Origin: Hyphomicrobiales bacterium
GTDB taxonomy: Bacteria > Pseudomonadota > Alphaproteobacteria > Rhizobiales > Rhizobiaceae
NCBI GenBank assembly: GCA_900469475.1
Contig: UBXG01000017.1
Location: 226,983 to 290,982, forward strand
Direction: 5' to 3'
DNA length: 64,000 nucleotides
In this document: positions 15,334-24,130 of the stretch, piece after piece
Layout: every line of letters starts with the position of its first letter
Numbering within the stretch: the first letter of the stretch is position 1
Notes under the pieces: generated by a model
The model's input: only the letters and a program-made list of their open reading frames with translations
Database searches by the model: none
Told to the model about the DNA's origin: nothing
Position numbers and translations under genes: made by a program

Positions 15334-16205
15334 CAGAAGGCACTCCCCAGGTAGGTATCAGTGATCTTGAGACGGCCATGGCCGAGCTCGGCCGAGATCT
15401 GCCGCCGCGCGGCGCGGTCGGCTTCCCGTTCCTTGGCATCCATCTCGTTCCAGCGCTTGCCGCCCGCGAGCGGACAGGGTTTGCCGGTCAGGACGGCATA
15501 GCGCCTTTGCGCATAGGCATGACGGAATCCGTGGGTATTGCGCAGGCCCGCCTTGCTGGTCTGGTATTCATAGCTTTTCAGGTGCTCGACATAGGTCAGC
15601 TCTGACGGGATCAGGGAATCCTGTCCTTTGACCACGGTGACGACGTGCTGCAGCGCGTGGCGCTGTTCCACCGTCGTGATCGGAATCGTTCGTGCCCGTC
15701 CACCTTTCGTCCAACTGGCCTGCAGTGAAATATGGTCGGCACGCATCGCGACATGCGGCCGGAACTTCAAGGCTTCCTCGCGGCGCAGGCCGAAGGCGAC
15801 CTGCAGCAGGATCGAGGCTTTGATGTGGGGGCTTTCGATGCTCTGGAATTTGGACTGGTCGAGCGTCTGCGCGCGGTTGCGCGTGACCTCGCCGCGCTCT
15901 GCGACGCCATAGGCGGCGTTGTCGCGGCGGACGACATTCGGCTTGCCGATCTTCTCGGCCCACCAGCGCAACCAGCTGAGCCGGTTACGCACGCTGGCGT
16001 CGGTTTTGTCCTCGTCGAGCCATTTTTCGACAAGGGCTTCAATATGTTTGGGTTTGAGCGATGACGCCGCCGGTAGCTTGTAGCCAAGCTCCTCGAGGTC
16101 GTCGGCCATCGCGGTCAGTCCGCGCTGGCGGTTATTCTGCGTGCCGTGAGAGCCGTCCCGGTTGCGCTTGCAAAGGCGCACCAGGTCCATGGTCAGATCG
16201 TCCAT
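15333..16205 (-). CDS. Tyrosine recombinase (plasmid/ICE integrase-domain type)
   Basis: A 290-residue recombinase with AAGGAG before the ATG. The N-terminal part (about 20-100) is a helical core-binding domain; the catalytic part shows arginine in FGLRREEALKF, the HGFRHAYAQRR box and GHGRLKITDTYLG with the nucleophile tyrosine six residues from the end. It lacks the arm-binding domain of the main integrase. It may resolve dimers or integrate cassettes rather than move this element, since it lies far from the ends. Confidence 0.8.
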   Translation of the reverse strand: MDDLTMDLVRLCKRNRDGSHGTQNNRQRGLTAMADDLEELGYKLPAASSLKPKHIEALVEKWLDEDKTDASVRNRLSWLRWWAEKIGKPNVVRRDNAAYGVAERGEVTRNRAQTLDQSKFQSIESPHIKASILLQVAFGLRREEALKFRPHVAMRADHISLQASWTKGGRARTIPITTVEQRHALQHVVTVVKGQDSLIPSELTYVEHLKSYEYQTSKAGLRNTHGFRHAYAQRRYAVLTGKPCPLAGGKRWNEMDAKEREADRAARRQISAELGHGRLKITDTYLGSAF

Positions 16206-16309
16206 CAGACTCTTCTCCTTTGTTTCAAGGGTGAGTGTTGATGGCCGATGCCTGTCCTTAGATCAGGGCACCCCGCGAAAAGACATCCGCGGCAGGGGCC
16301 GGAATGCTG

Positions 16310-16456
16310 TTAGTCTCCTTTCGTACGGTAAAAGCCGTCCTGAGCCAGCCGGGTGACTGGCCGATGTGGTATGCCCTGTTGGGCGACCGATACCGGCTCG
16401 GGGAGTTGGTATCGGGGATTGCGCCGCCGCGGCGGCGCACGAATGTGAGCAAGCAT
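16310..16456 (-). CDS. Possible small basic protein
   Basis: A 48-residue frame starting MLAHIRAPPRRR, directly preceded by AAAAGGAGAGC. It is rich in arginine and proline. The ribosome site is convincing but coding character is weak and another frame overlaps, so this stays tentative. Confidence 0.35.
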   Translation of the reverse strand: MLAHIRAPPRRRNPRYQLPEPVSVAQQGIPHRPVTRLAQDGFYRTKGD

Positions 16457-16661
16457 GCTGCTCTCCTTTTGGGTTGGGAAACGGTGAGAAAGATGGATCA
16501 TGCTTTCGGCTTGATCTGGCGGGATTGTGAACGATGGCGCCTGTTAAATGCCAGCACCTTGTCGTCGAAAATGATGCCGCTGCGCTCCGTCCGGAATGGG
16601 CATCATTCATCCGTCATGTGAGGTCATTCGTGCAAAAGAATGGAGTGATTGGGATTTGGCG

Positions 16662-16893
16662 GGTCCGTCACTCCCCAAGGGATTGGCGAGTGACGGACCG
16701 CCGCCGCCCGCGCCATCGGACATGGGATGTCCGACCCGTTCCGCCTTTGGCTTTGTGCCGGTGAGCCCGCGTCTGCGATGGGCATCGGCATGAGGTGGCA
16801 CCGTGATCCACCTTCAGCGACCCGCAAGTCGTGTGCCGCCGCCGGAGGCGGTCTCCCGAGCACAGACTGGCGGAACGCTGATGGCGGTGGATC
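16662..16893 (+). promoter_or_regulatory. Hairpin-rich leader, second candidate single-strand promoter
   Basis: The 780 bases between 16457 and 17242 hold no gene I trust but contain strong dyads. GGTCCGTCACTC (16662-16673) pairs with GAGTGACGGACC (16688-16699); TCGGACAT pairs with ATGTCCGA (16716-16734); GATCCACC plus TCAGCG (16805-16819) pair with CGCTGA plus GGTGGATC (16876-16893). The last hairpin carries GCGGTCTCCCGAG at 16848-16860, the same 13-mer as in the ArdA leader. The shared motif in the same structural setting suggests one protein or polymerase recognises both. Confidence 0.5.
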
Positions 16894-17185
16894 TTGTCGG
16901 GGCCACCTGCCGATGGTTGCCCATCTGGACTGCGGGCTGTCCGGGCCTGCACGCCGCGTCGGCGGAAGCGTGGGCGGCATCTTTGTATGTTGGTGTATGG
17001 TTGAGGTTTGGTGGGGAAAGCCTTCCCCTGACTGCAACCCGGCGGTTTTACGTCACCCCTTCTGCGGGAGAGCCCGCAACGCCCCTTGCAAAGGAACACT
17101 TGAAAACGCCGAAAGGCGCCCAATACTACAAGCTGGAAATCAATCCACGAAACATTCAATCGTTTGCAAATCCGGCCCAAAGGCT

Positions 17186-17216
17186 GGGGCGCAAGGGCTT
17201 TGCCCTACCGCGCCCC
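17186..17216 (+). promoter_or_regulatory. Stem-loop in the 5' leader of the gene at 17243
   Basis: GGGGCGC (17186-17192) pairs with GCGCCCC (17210-17216), with an inner GGGC/GCCC stem, ending 26 bases before the ATG. It may shape translation or be part of the structured leader that begins at 16662. Confidence 0.4.
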
Positions 17217-17242
17217 GGGTATCTCAGGGGCGGAGAAATACG

Positions 17243-17557
17243 ATGAACGGCATTCCTGAGAGCGTAATCCTTGGATTTATCGAATCTCCTGAAGGGGGTA
17301 GTACCGCAGGATTTCATCTGCGGTGCTTCGACACCCATGACAATAAAGAGCCCGGAGATCCGGTAAGCTATATTTCCTTTGGTTATGATCACTGGGTTGG
17401 CCCGGAAGATAGAAATGACCCGGAATTCATCGCGTTGGCTGAAAAATATGGACCTAAGCGTCTGCTTATCTCGATCAACGGCGGTGACGATCTGGTCTAT
17501 CTGACTACAAGGTCCGTCAGAGCCATGATGGCGATCTTTCAGGAATACATTAAGTGA
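17243..17557 (+). CDS. Hypothetical protein behind the second structured leader
   Basis: A 104-residue acidic protein (MNGIPESVILGFIESPEGG...) with GGAG upstream. It has alternating strands and a C-terminal helix, no signal peptide. Its position directly behind the hairpin-rich leader that shares a motif with the ArdA leader suggests an early-transfer protein, perhaps antidefence. The family is unknown to me. Confidence 0.6.
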   Translation: MNGIPESVILGFIESPEGGSTAGFHLRCFDTHDNKEPGDPVSYISFGYDHWVGPEDRNDPEFIALAEKYGPKRLLISINGGDDLVYLTTRSVRAMMAIFQEYIK

Positions 17558-17568
17558 ATACCCACAAT

Positions 17569-17595
17569 GCCGCCGACGGAATCTCCGTCGGCGGC
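17569..17595 (+). terminator. Strong stem-loop after the gene at 17243
   Basis: GCCGCCGACGGA and TCCGTCGGCGGC form a perfect 12-bp stem with a three-base loop, 11 bases after the stop. No T-run follows, so it may stabilise the message end or need Rho. Confidence 0.5.
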
Positions 17596-17814
17596 AATAT
17601 CATTGCTTCCAACAGTTTGATCATTACTGCGCTAACATACGCGTAAAAAATCCGGTTGCGCCCATGCTTTGTACCGTAGGCCCAAGCAATTACCATATAT
17701 ATAGTTAGATCAAGCATAACCAAGCCTCTCCGATTTTGCGGTTTCTGGATATACTTGAGGCTAAACGCTTCTATGAGCCCGCTGCAAACGGGCGGTTCGC
17801 CAGGAGTTTGCGAA

Positions 17815-19218
17815 ATGATCGAACCTATTGAAAAGAAATGGATAACAAGGGAGGAATTTAAGAAAATTAAAACGAGTGAGCGACTTAGGCGGAAACTTAG
17901 GCGCATTTTGCACGATGCCCTATCCAGAATTGCCAAGGACGGGACGGTAGAATGCGGTCGAAGAATGATCCTAGATAAGATATGGGACGAACCCGACAAC
18001 AGACCTCTACAATTTCAGATGGAAGACGGACGCGTAACCGAGGTAGTGAACGTAGACCCAAGAGCTGGCTACCGGCCTGCTATAGCCGTTTTCGAAGCGA
18101 TCAACTCGCTCCTCCTTGATATTGGCGCAAGGTTATCGCGTGATGATATTATTGGACCAGATCATCGAGATTCTGAAATCATCGATGACGAAACGATTAA
18201 TTTTCTGAACTCCCCCATTACCGGTGCATACGAAACTTATGGCCTTAAAGGTCACGTCGGAAAAATTATCGAGCTCAAGAGATTTTTTTCATTCTCGGAT
18301 TTGTTGAGCACGAGATCTGGAGGAACCCCTCCCGCAGAGTGCCTAATTAGACGAACACCAGGATCCACTGCTGATTGGGCGTCGTCTCATTTGAGCGACC
18401 GAAAAGGCGATCTCACGAAATATAAACTCTCGGATTACCATCCACGGAGCCTAGACGAAGGGGGAGACCTAAAGGAACTGCATTTCAAAAGTTACAAGCA
18501 CCGGGAGTATAAAGAATACCTCGAACAAGGGTTATTGAAAAACCCACAAAAGCGCATCGAGATGGGGCATGCTGATCCGCTCTTCAACAGAATTCCCAAC
18601 CCTTTCGGTATCCATGCCATTATTGCCTTTAAAGACATGAAAAATTTCCTTTGTTTGCAGCGAAGGCCAGGCCTTGCTTACGAGGCAGGTACAATTTCTT
18701 TTGGCTGTGAAGAGCAATTGGATAATTCTGATTTCTCCAAAGAATCTGCAGCGAGTTTGGAAAATCTTGTCAACCGGCTCATTCTGGAAGAGGTCTTTCC
18801 AGTTGCATCCATTGAGCAAAACTTAACATTTGGACGTAATATACTTGAAAAAACTGTGGAATTTCAAAAGATACTTTCATTAATATATGCTGAAAATTAT
18901 TGCTGCCACAATGCTGTGGCATTTATCAAGCTTAAGCTGGATGCGCAGCAGTATACCACATACTTCAAGGAGCTCTTACAGTTCGGAGGGGATGGGTTTA
19001 AGCCGCCATCCGAGGATGAAGGTCTTCGACTTTGCATGGCCATGGAGCAAGTCGATCGATTTCTGGAGACCGGACGAGGAACGCTAAAGAGCCCTTTTGG
19101 ACGAAGGAGCGTTGACCTCGTGCTCGATAGGCTAATCGACAATCAGAACAAAGACGAATTCCGCCCGCACGTCTCAACGGTCTATAGAATGAAGATTGTT
19201 CGCGAATTGCTCGGATGA
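17815..19218 (+). CDS. Orphan 467-residue protein
   Basis: An AT-rich gene with AGGAG eight bases before ATG 17815; a 20-codon longer frame has no ribosome site. The first 80 residues are charged and helical (ITREEFKKIKTSERLRRKL). Around residues 270-300 the segment AIIAFKDMKNFLCLQRRPG faintly recalls the first strands of a Nudix fold, but I see no Nudix box. No signal peptide or membrane segment. Its composition differs sharply from the flanking GC-rich DNA. It could be a stand-alone defence protein; function unknown. Confidence 0.6.
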   Translation: MIEPIEKKWITREEFKKIKTSERLRRKLRRILHDALSRIAKDGTVECGRRMILDKIWDEPDNRPLQFQMEDGRVTEVVNVDPRAGYRPAIAVFEAINSLLLDIGARLSRDDIIGPDHRDSEIIDDETINFLNSPITGAYETYGLKGHVGKIIELKRFFSFSDLLSTRSGGTPPAECLIRRTPGSTADWASSHLSDRKGDLTKYKLSDYHPRSLDEGGDLKELHFKSYKHREYKEYLEQGLLKNPQKRIEMGHADPLFNRIPNPFGIHAIIAFKDMKNFLCLQRRPGLAYEAGTISFGCEEQLDNSDFSKESAASLENLVNRLILEEVFPVASIEQNLTFGRNILEKTVEFQKILSLIYAENYCCHNAVAFIKLKLDAQQYTTYFKELLQFGGDGFKPPSEDEGLRLCMAMEQVDRFLETGRGTLKSPFGRRSVDLVLDRLIDNQNKDEFRPHVSTVYRMKIVRELLG

Positions 19219-19336
19219 GTTGCCAATTCACCAGTCCCTCTAAGCGTGTTCGTTTACAACGAAGTTCAACGGAACTGAGTTGTTACTGCCTACCGGTTCA
19301 TCCTCGACCGAGATGCGAAAATGCCCAGCGTTCCTG

Positions 19337-19894
19337 CTATTGATTGCATAGACGTACTCTTAAAATCGTGCTCTCGCTGACGCCGAACGCACGCGCAATC
19401 CGTACGTACTTCTCTCCGTTAGCCTTCCTTTCGATCACCTGCGCCTTCTGGCGGGGCGTGAGCTTCGGCTTGCGCCCGAACTTCACCCCCTTGGCCTTCG
19501 CCATCGCACGCCCATTGGCGGTGTTCGCCAGAATCTTCAGGCGCTGCATGCGACCCACCCAGCCACGAAAGTAGGCGATCACGTCGACAAAATCGAAAGC
19601 CGTGTCGATATACGGCTCATCCAGAAGACGAAGCTGGGCGCCAGCACTTTCGACTTCGCGTAGGATCAAAACCAGATCTAATGGGTCCCTGGCGACACGA
19701 TCCGACTCGGTGGAAAGCAACGTGTCCCCAGGTTCGAGGCTCGCCAATAGCCGTAGGAACTCAGGCCGCCCCTTAGTGTCCTTGCCGCTCTTTTTTTCAT
19801 GGATGATCCGGTCGCAGCCCGCCTTGCTCAGCCTGTCGAGCTGGTAGGCGAGATCCTGCTTTTTCGTGGAAACACGGGCATAACCATAGATCAT
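19337..19894 (-). CDS. Serine recombinase (resolvase/invertase family)
   Basis: A 185-residue small serine recombinase. It begins MIYGYARVSTKKQ with the catalytic serine at residue 9, followed by the long E-helix and a C-terminal helix-turn-helix (GRKPKLTPRQKAQVIERKANG...VARAFGVSESTILR-like). The active-site loop reads TESDRVARD rather than the usual LDRLGR-type, a modest change. It may resolve cointegrates or invert a segment; no IS ends are visible beside it. Confidence 0.85.
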   Translation of the reverse strand: MIYGYARVSTKKQDLAYQLDRLSKAGCDRIIHEKKSGKDTKGRPEFLRLLASLEPGDTLLSTESDRVARDPLDLVLILREVESAGAQLRLLDEPYIDTAFDFVDVIAYFRGWVGRMQRLKILANTANGRAMAKAKGVKFGRKPKLTPRQKAQVIERKANGEKYVRIARAFGVSESTILRVRLCNQ

Positions 19895-20120
19895 TGCTGT
19901 TTCCCGCCCTTCAAATATACGAGCGTAAGTGGCTGCAACATGTCAGCTAAGTCTTTCAGTTATTTTATGAATAGCCCCAAATTGCAGACCGTCAGAAATC
20001 ACGACTTATGCAAGCGGGGTGGATTCACATTCTGTTACAGGTTTTATAGTTCAGCAATGCTTTAAATACTTGATTCTGTTCTGCCGGTATTCGCCGTACA
20101 GACCTCCGGAGGCGACCGTC

Positions 20121-20136
20121 AAAAATCGTGATTTTT
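20121..20136. promoter_or_regulatory. AAAAATC-GT-GATTTTT palindrome
   Basis: A perfect 7-2-7 dyad 94 bases before the gene at 20230. A related ACCGTCAGAAATC copy lies at 19988-20000 (compare ACCGTCAAAAATC at 20115-20127). It could be an operator or a bidirectional terminator. Confidence 0.4.
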
Positions 20137-20171
20137 GCTACCCAGAAAGCGCCGGGGGTTTTGGCCCTGAC

Positions 20172-20209
20172 GGCGGATTCCGCCGGTCATGCACGGCCCG
20201 GAATCCGCC
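20172..20209 (+). promoter_or_regulatory. 11-bp stem-loop in the leader of the membrane-protein gene
   Basis: GGCGGATTCCG (20172-20182) pairs perfectly with CGGAATCCGCC (20199-20209), 20 bases before the next start codon. It is another strong dyad in front of a plus-strand cargo operon of this element. Confidence 0.45.
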
Positions 20210-20229
20210 CATGTGTCTTTGGGGGTTTC

Positions 20230-20820
20230 ATGCAGAACACATTCAAGCTTTCGACGCTTCTCTATGTCGCCGCCATGGTTGTGGCTCCCTTCCTGCTCAT
20301 GCCGCTCTCGGACATGATGAGGCTTAACCTGAACCACCTTGGCCTTGCGATCTTCACCACGCCGGTCTTGGGCTTTCTCGCCTACCGTACGTTTCGCAAG
20401 GGTCACATCCCAGCGGCGGCCCCGGCTGCGGCGGAGACTGCACCTGTTGCAAGGGCTACACCTACCGGCTTCGGACGTAGCTGGATCATCGCCGGGGCGG
20501 CCATCCTCGCGGTTGTCCTGACCGGTTATGGCGTCCGCACCGGCTACCTGTTCGTACCGGGCGTGTCCGCGCCACCGATCGAGGGCGCGTACCGGGACGT
20601 AGCCGGTTCCAGGGTGGAGTTTTTGGCTGACGGTACCATGGTGATCACCACCAGCCAGTCCACCGAGACGGGACGATGGTCGCGGCTGGACGCGACCCGC
20701 CTGCGGATCGAACCCGGCTCCATGAGCCTGCTGGCACAGGTCTGCGGCTATCGCTTCACCAGCTACACCGCGTTCACCCTCGACAACTGCGACTTCCGCG
20801 CCCGGCTCACACGCCTGTGA
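20230..20820 (+). CDS. Membrane-anchored protein with C-terminal beta domain
   Basis: A 196-residue protein with two N-terminal hydrophobic segments (about 8-26 and 35-50), an alanine/proline linker and a third segment (about 85-105, WIIAGAAILAVVLTGYGV). The C-terminal part (VEFLADGTMVITTSQSTETGRWSRLD) resembles small extracytoplasmic beta domains that read increasing temperature or envelope state, but I name no family. First gene of a five-gene run of exported proteins. Confidence 0.6.
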   Translation: MQNTFKLSTLLYVAAMVVAPFLLMPLSDMMRLNLNHLGLAIFTTPVLGFLAYRTFRKGHIPAAAPAAAETAPVARATPTGFGRSWIIAGAAILAVVLTGYGVRTGYLFVPGVSAPPIEGAYRDVAGSRVEFLADGTMVITTSQSTETGRWSRLDATRLRIEPGSMSLLAQVCGYRFTSYTAFTLDNCDFRARLTRL

Positions 20821-20876
20821 GCGATATCAGCCGGATCCTGAACGATCGTTGCTAAACCATTCCCTACGAGGTTTTC

Positions 20877-21494
20877 ATGCTTTCCCATGCCCAACGGCTT
20901 GCTGTGCTCGCGCTCCTTGTCGCCACAAACCCGGCGCACGCGATGATCGAACAGGTGCCGACCATCGACCCCCTTCAAACGTCCTGCGCCGCGTTCGTTA
21001 AGCGAACCCGCCAGAACAGCGTCGGGCGGTTCGTGTTCGCCATCAATCTCCTGCCGGTCACGAGGAACAGCCCGTTTGGCGATCAGGGACCCGACGGCCC
21101 AAACCTTTACAGCAACATGGTGGGATTGGACTTCATCCCGATCGATCCGAAGAGCTACGCCGCCATCGTCAAGCACAAGGCACCGGTGTGGATGTTCCTG
21201 TCGTTTGATACCAACCCCGCCGCAGCCGGAACCCTTCGCCGCAACATTGCGTTTGCGGCCTCCGGCAAATGTCAGGCGGGCGAAAACCAGTACACCGCAC
21301 TCGATACCGTGCCCCTTGAGATCAAACGCGAGCTTCTCAGCGCGCTCACCGATCTCCGCAACGGCGGCAAAGGCGATCCGAACGCCATATCCGACGACGA
21401 AAGCACCCGCATCAGTCGCCTCTTTCCCGCCAGCGTCGATGCCGAAATGCAGCAGGCGTTGCAGACCCTTAGCACCATCCCTCCCAAGAACTGA
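20877..21494 (+). CDS. Exported hypothetical protein
   Basis: A 205-residue protein with a clear signal peptide cleaved after NPAHA (about residue 22) and two cysteines in the mature part (one near residue 37, one near 132) that could form a disulfide. GAGG precedes the ATG. Probably periplasmic. No family recognised; its neighbours are also exported. Confidence 0.65.
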   Translation: MLSHAQRLAVLALLVATNPAHAMIEQVPTIDPLQTSCAAFVKRTRQNSVGRFVFAINLLPVTRNSPFGDQGPDGPNLYSNMVGLDFIPIDPKSYAAIVKHKAPVWMFLSFDTNPAAAGTLRRNIAFAASGKCQAGENQYTALDTVPLEIKRELLSALTDLRNGGKGDPNAISDDESTRISRLFPASVDAEMQQALQTLSTIPPKN

Positions 21495-21535
21495 ATCCCG
21501 TGCCGCCCGGCACGGCCAACCCCGGAGACATGAGC

Positions 21536-21961
21536 ATGATGCCTAAACTTGCCCGATACGGACTTGTCGGTGCCGTTGCCGCCCTGCTGGCGACCCCGAG
21601 CGCTGCCAACGAGGAGGCCGACCGAGCCATCCGCCAGCGGAAATGGGAAGCCTACGCCGCCGACATCGTCGCGACATACCCTGCCCGGAAGGCCTATTTC
21701 ATCCACAACAAGACCCCGCGAGACCAAGGCCTGGCTGACGAGGTCTATGCGGCCCTCAGGAAGAGCGGCAAGGACGCCTTTCTCTACGACAGCTTTGCGG
21801 CGGGCGACATCGCTGGCATTCAGGAAAAGGACTGGCGGTCGGTCGAGCAGGCCGACGTTGTGTTTTGCGGCTGCACCGCGCCGGAAGCCAAAGCCGTCGG
21901 GGCCACCGTGACCAAACAAGGCTTCACCGGCCAGTTCGTGGCTCTCTCGGAGCCTAAATGA
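21536..21961 (+). CDS. Exported hypothetical protein
   Basis: About 141 residues from ATG 21536, eight bases after GGAG; ATG 21539 is equally possible. The signal peptide ends near SAANEE. The mature protein has the pattern KAYFIHNKTPRDQGLADEVYAAL and VVFCGCTAPEAKAVG, with a CGC pair. Its end overlaps the next start by four bases, so translation is coupled. Periplasmic, function unknown. Confidence 0.6.
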   Translation: MMPKLARYGLVGAVAALLATPSAANEEADRAIRQRKWEAYAADIVATYPARKAYFIHNKTPRDQGLADEVYAALRKSGKDAFLYDSFAAGDIAGIQEKDWRSVEQADVVFCGCTAPEAKAVGATVTKQGFTGQFVALSEPK

Positions 21962-22368
21962 GCGCCCATCATTTTTGGGCGATGGGTGTTGCGGGGGCTT
22001 GCCTGCTGGCAGCTCCCGCTGCCGCGCAGAGGGAGTCATCCCCGATTTTGCGGCAGGCCTTCCAACTGGCCCCAGCCGACGGCTGTTTCCACTATCAGGG
22101 CAACGCCGTCGAATTCGTCGGTCGTTTTCGGGCTGGCAGCTATGTCGGCGTCACCATGCACACGCTCGATGCGGCGGGCCTGCCCGTTCCGGCCAGCGAC
22201 GAGCAACGTATCCCCGTCATGGATGCGCCGGACTTCAGGGTCCCCGGTCCAGTCTCGTGGTTCGGGCCGCTCCCCGCCAGCCGTGCGTACACCATCAGCT
22301 TCATGCCGACAGCGGCGTTCGGATATCCCGGTCGCGTGACCATCTGCGGGCGTATGGTGCCCCCTTGA
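21958..22368 (+). CDS. Exported hypothetical protein
   Basis: A 136-residue protein with a signal peptide ending AAPAAAQR and a small mature domain with two cysteines and many beta-strand segments (AYTISFMPTAAFGYPGRVTICG). It overlaps the previous gene in ATGA. Probably secreted to the periplasm together with it. Confidence 0.65.
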   Translation: MSAHHFWAMGVAGACLLAAPAAAQRESSPILRQAFQLAPADGCFHYQGNAVEFVGRFRAGSYVGVTMHTLDAAGLPVPASDEQRIPVMDAPDFRVPGPVSWFGPLPASRAYTISFMPTAAFGYPGRVTICGRMVPP

Positions 22369-22509
22369 TCTCCCACACGGTGACATACACGATTTTGGGC
22401 GTTGCGCCCCCGCAGAGACATCCCGCCAGCCGTCGGTCGGGCATCGGTTCGTTCGAAATTTAACGATAGCCGGAAGCAATCTGCAATTGTGTCCGGCTAT
22501 CGTGACGTC

Positions 22510-22773
22510 ATGAGCAAGTTCGCGTTCCTCGTCATCGGCAGTTCGACCGCCATCTTCCTGGCCTCGGGCGGGTATACGCTCGTGCCACGCGAGATTTATG
22601 ATCCGGCTTGCAACATCAAGGGAAACATCTCCTACAACGGCGGCCAGAAGATCTACCATATGCCGGGTCAGGACTATTACGCTGAGACGGTGATATCCTA
22701 CAGCAAAGGCGAGCGGTGGTTCTGCTCTGAAGCCGATGCGAGGGCTGCCGGGTGGCGGAAAGCCGGAAGATAG
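22510..22773 (+). CDS. Small exported protein with a GNIS..G.KIYH..PGQ..Y domain
   Basis: An 87-residue protein with an N-terminal hydrophobic segment. The mature part matches a short domain common in rhizobia, with C-x-IKGNIS, GGQKIYHMPGQDYY, GERWFCSEADARAAGWRKA. In other proteins it follows nuclease or hydrolase domains; here it stands alone behind a signal or anchor. Two cysteines are conserved. Role unknown. Confidence 0.7.
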   Translation: MSKFAFLVIGSSTAIFLASGGYTLVPREIYDPACNIKGNISYNGGQKIYHMPGQDYYAETVISYSKGERWFCSEADARAAGWRKAGR

Positions 22774-22971
22774 GCGGGCCGACATTTTAGGTTGTTTTGG
22801 ACGTTGGGGGTGCCCTGCCACCAACCGTGGCAGGTGGCGGCAGGGCATGTCGCCGGCACGGGCTGAGGTGTGCCGCGACAGGGCGCCAGAGCCATATCAG
22901 ACGATCCCGACGCGTGTAAACTTACGGTCTGAAAAATTAGACGATAGCCAATGTCCGCCGAGGGATAGGCT

Positions 22972-23592
22972 TTATAGCTTGGGCTCAGGATGTATGGTCT
23001 CATCAAGAAGACGATTTAATCTCATAATGATTTCTCGACGCGCCTTGAAGGTTTTCTTTTTCTTCTGTGGGAAGCGATACTCATTGATAATGGCGACAGC
23101 TTCTCTAATTCGGCTCAACCTGACACCGCGAAAATCGAAGGGTAGAAGGTCGGGTAGGTTCAAACCGAAGTTCATTTGATAATATTCAACTTTATAGACG
23201 CCGAGACCAAATCCAAGCGCAACGAGGGTGTTCGCATATGAAATTGGTAAACCTTCCCAGTGTTTCCGCACATTCTCATCCTCGATCGCATTTGTCTGGC
23301 GGTATCGGATGATTTCATAGCGTGCACACGCGAGTATCAATGAGGCGACTACGCGCCGCGTCTTTTCCTGCCGACCATGTCGGCGCCAGTTTGACTCCAA
23401 ATACAGACGTAAAAATTCTTCGTATGCCGCATGGCGGGGGTCAGATCGCTCGCCCTGATTGTCGACCTGCTCTTTGATAAAATCATATTCAAAATGTAAT
23501 GCCGACGCTGTTAGTTTTGCAGCGTCGGCATACATCGTATAGAACATGTGATCGAAGGTCAGAGAGACCGGCCCCGCGTATTCACCGTACAA
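22972..23592 (-). CDS. Hypothetical protein of a two-gene operon
   Basis: A 206-residue helical protein (TTG start with AGG upstream; an ATG 15 codons in is possible). It is rich in charged helices (RRHGRQEKTRRVVASLILACARYE) and has no signal peptide. It starts six bases after the stop of the upstream small gene. Unknown function. Confidence 0.55.
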   Translation of the reverse strand: MYGEYAGPVSLTFDHMFYTMYADAAKLTASALHFEYDFIKEQVDNQGERSDPRHAAYEEFLRLYLESNWRRHGRQEKTRRVVASLILACARYEIIRYRQTNAIEDENVRKHWEGLPISYANTLVALGFGLGVYKVEYYQMNFGLNLPDLLPFDFRGVRLSRIREAVAIINEYRFPQKKKKTFKARREIIMRLNRLLDETIHPEPKL

Positions 23593-23598
23593 GGACTG

Positions 23599-23814
23599 TT
23601 ACCTTTTGCGTGCCGGCGGGGAATACAATTCGGTGATCGCACTCTTGAAAAGATGTTCAACCTGCATCCCGGTCATGGGCTCGGTAGTAGCCCGGTTTTG
23701 CGCTGACAAATCCGCAAGGTCACTCCGTACTTGCGCAAGTTGCTCCGGTGTGAGCGGTGGGCGCAGGGGAGCACAAGCTCCTTTGTGCTTTGGATAGCGT
23801 CTTTTGATCGACAT
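23599..23814 (-). CDS. Small hypothetical protein
   Basis: A 71-residue basic protein (MSIKRRYPKHKG...) with a helix LTPEQLAQVRSDLADLSAQ. It is the first gene of the pair with 22972 and is preceded by a strong hairpin at 23824-23849. No family recognised. Confidence 0.5.
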   Translation of the reverse strand: MSIKRRYPKHKGACAPLRPPLTPEQLAQVRSDLADLSAQNRATTEPMTGMQVEHLFKSAITELYSPPARKR

Positions 23815-23823
23815 ATAAGCTCC

Positions 23824-23849
23824 GCAGTTGGCCTTTTAGGGCCAACTGC
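23824..23849. promoter_or_regulatory. Perfect 10-bp stem-loop next to a start codon
   Basis: GCAGTTGGCC and GGCCAACTGC with a six-base loop end ten bases before the minus-strand start at 23814; a third GGCAGTTGATA copy of one arm follows at 23857. It may be an operator or translation control. The rest of the gap to 24130 holds nothing I can call. Confidence 0.45.
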
Positions 23850-24130
23850 CCAAAAAGGCAGTTGATATTGCAATCACAGAATACACGCTTAGGTGATTTC
23901 TAGTAAACCATATTGATCTCGCGCAACAAGGATCGCGTTGATCGGAGATAAACTTATCTAACTTCTGTGGCGCTGTGATGAATAAGCAACATTTAGATGG
24001 AACCGTTAGGGCTTGAATAAGTGCTGCTACCCAGCAGTACTGCGGTCGAACAGATTCAGAATCTCCGTCAAGCACAACCTTTCGCTGCTGCAAATCAGTC
24101 CGCGTCGGGTATCCTATCGTTCTCGCACTA

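Noticed and set aside
16727..17242. Upstream extension of the gene at 17243 and an overlapping 147-residue frame
   Set aside because: The added residues are of low-complexity GC-driven composition and the real start has its own GGAG site after a hairpin-rich leader.
19337..19894. Tn3-type transposon around the serine recombinase
   Set aside because: No transposase and no 38-bp inverted ends were seen on either side.
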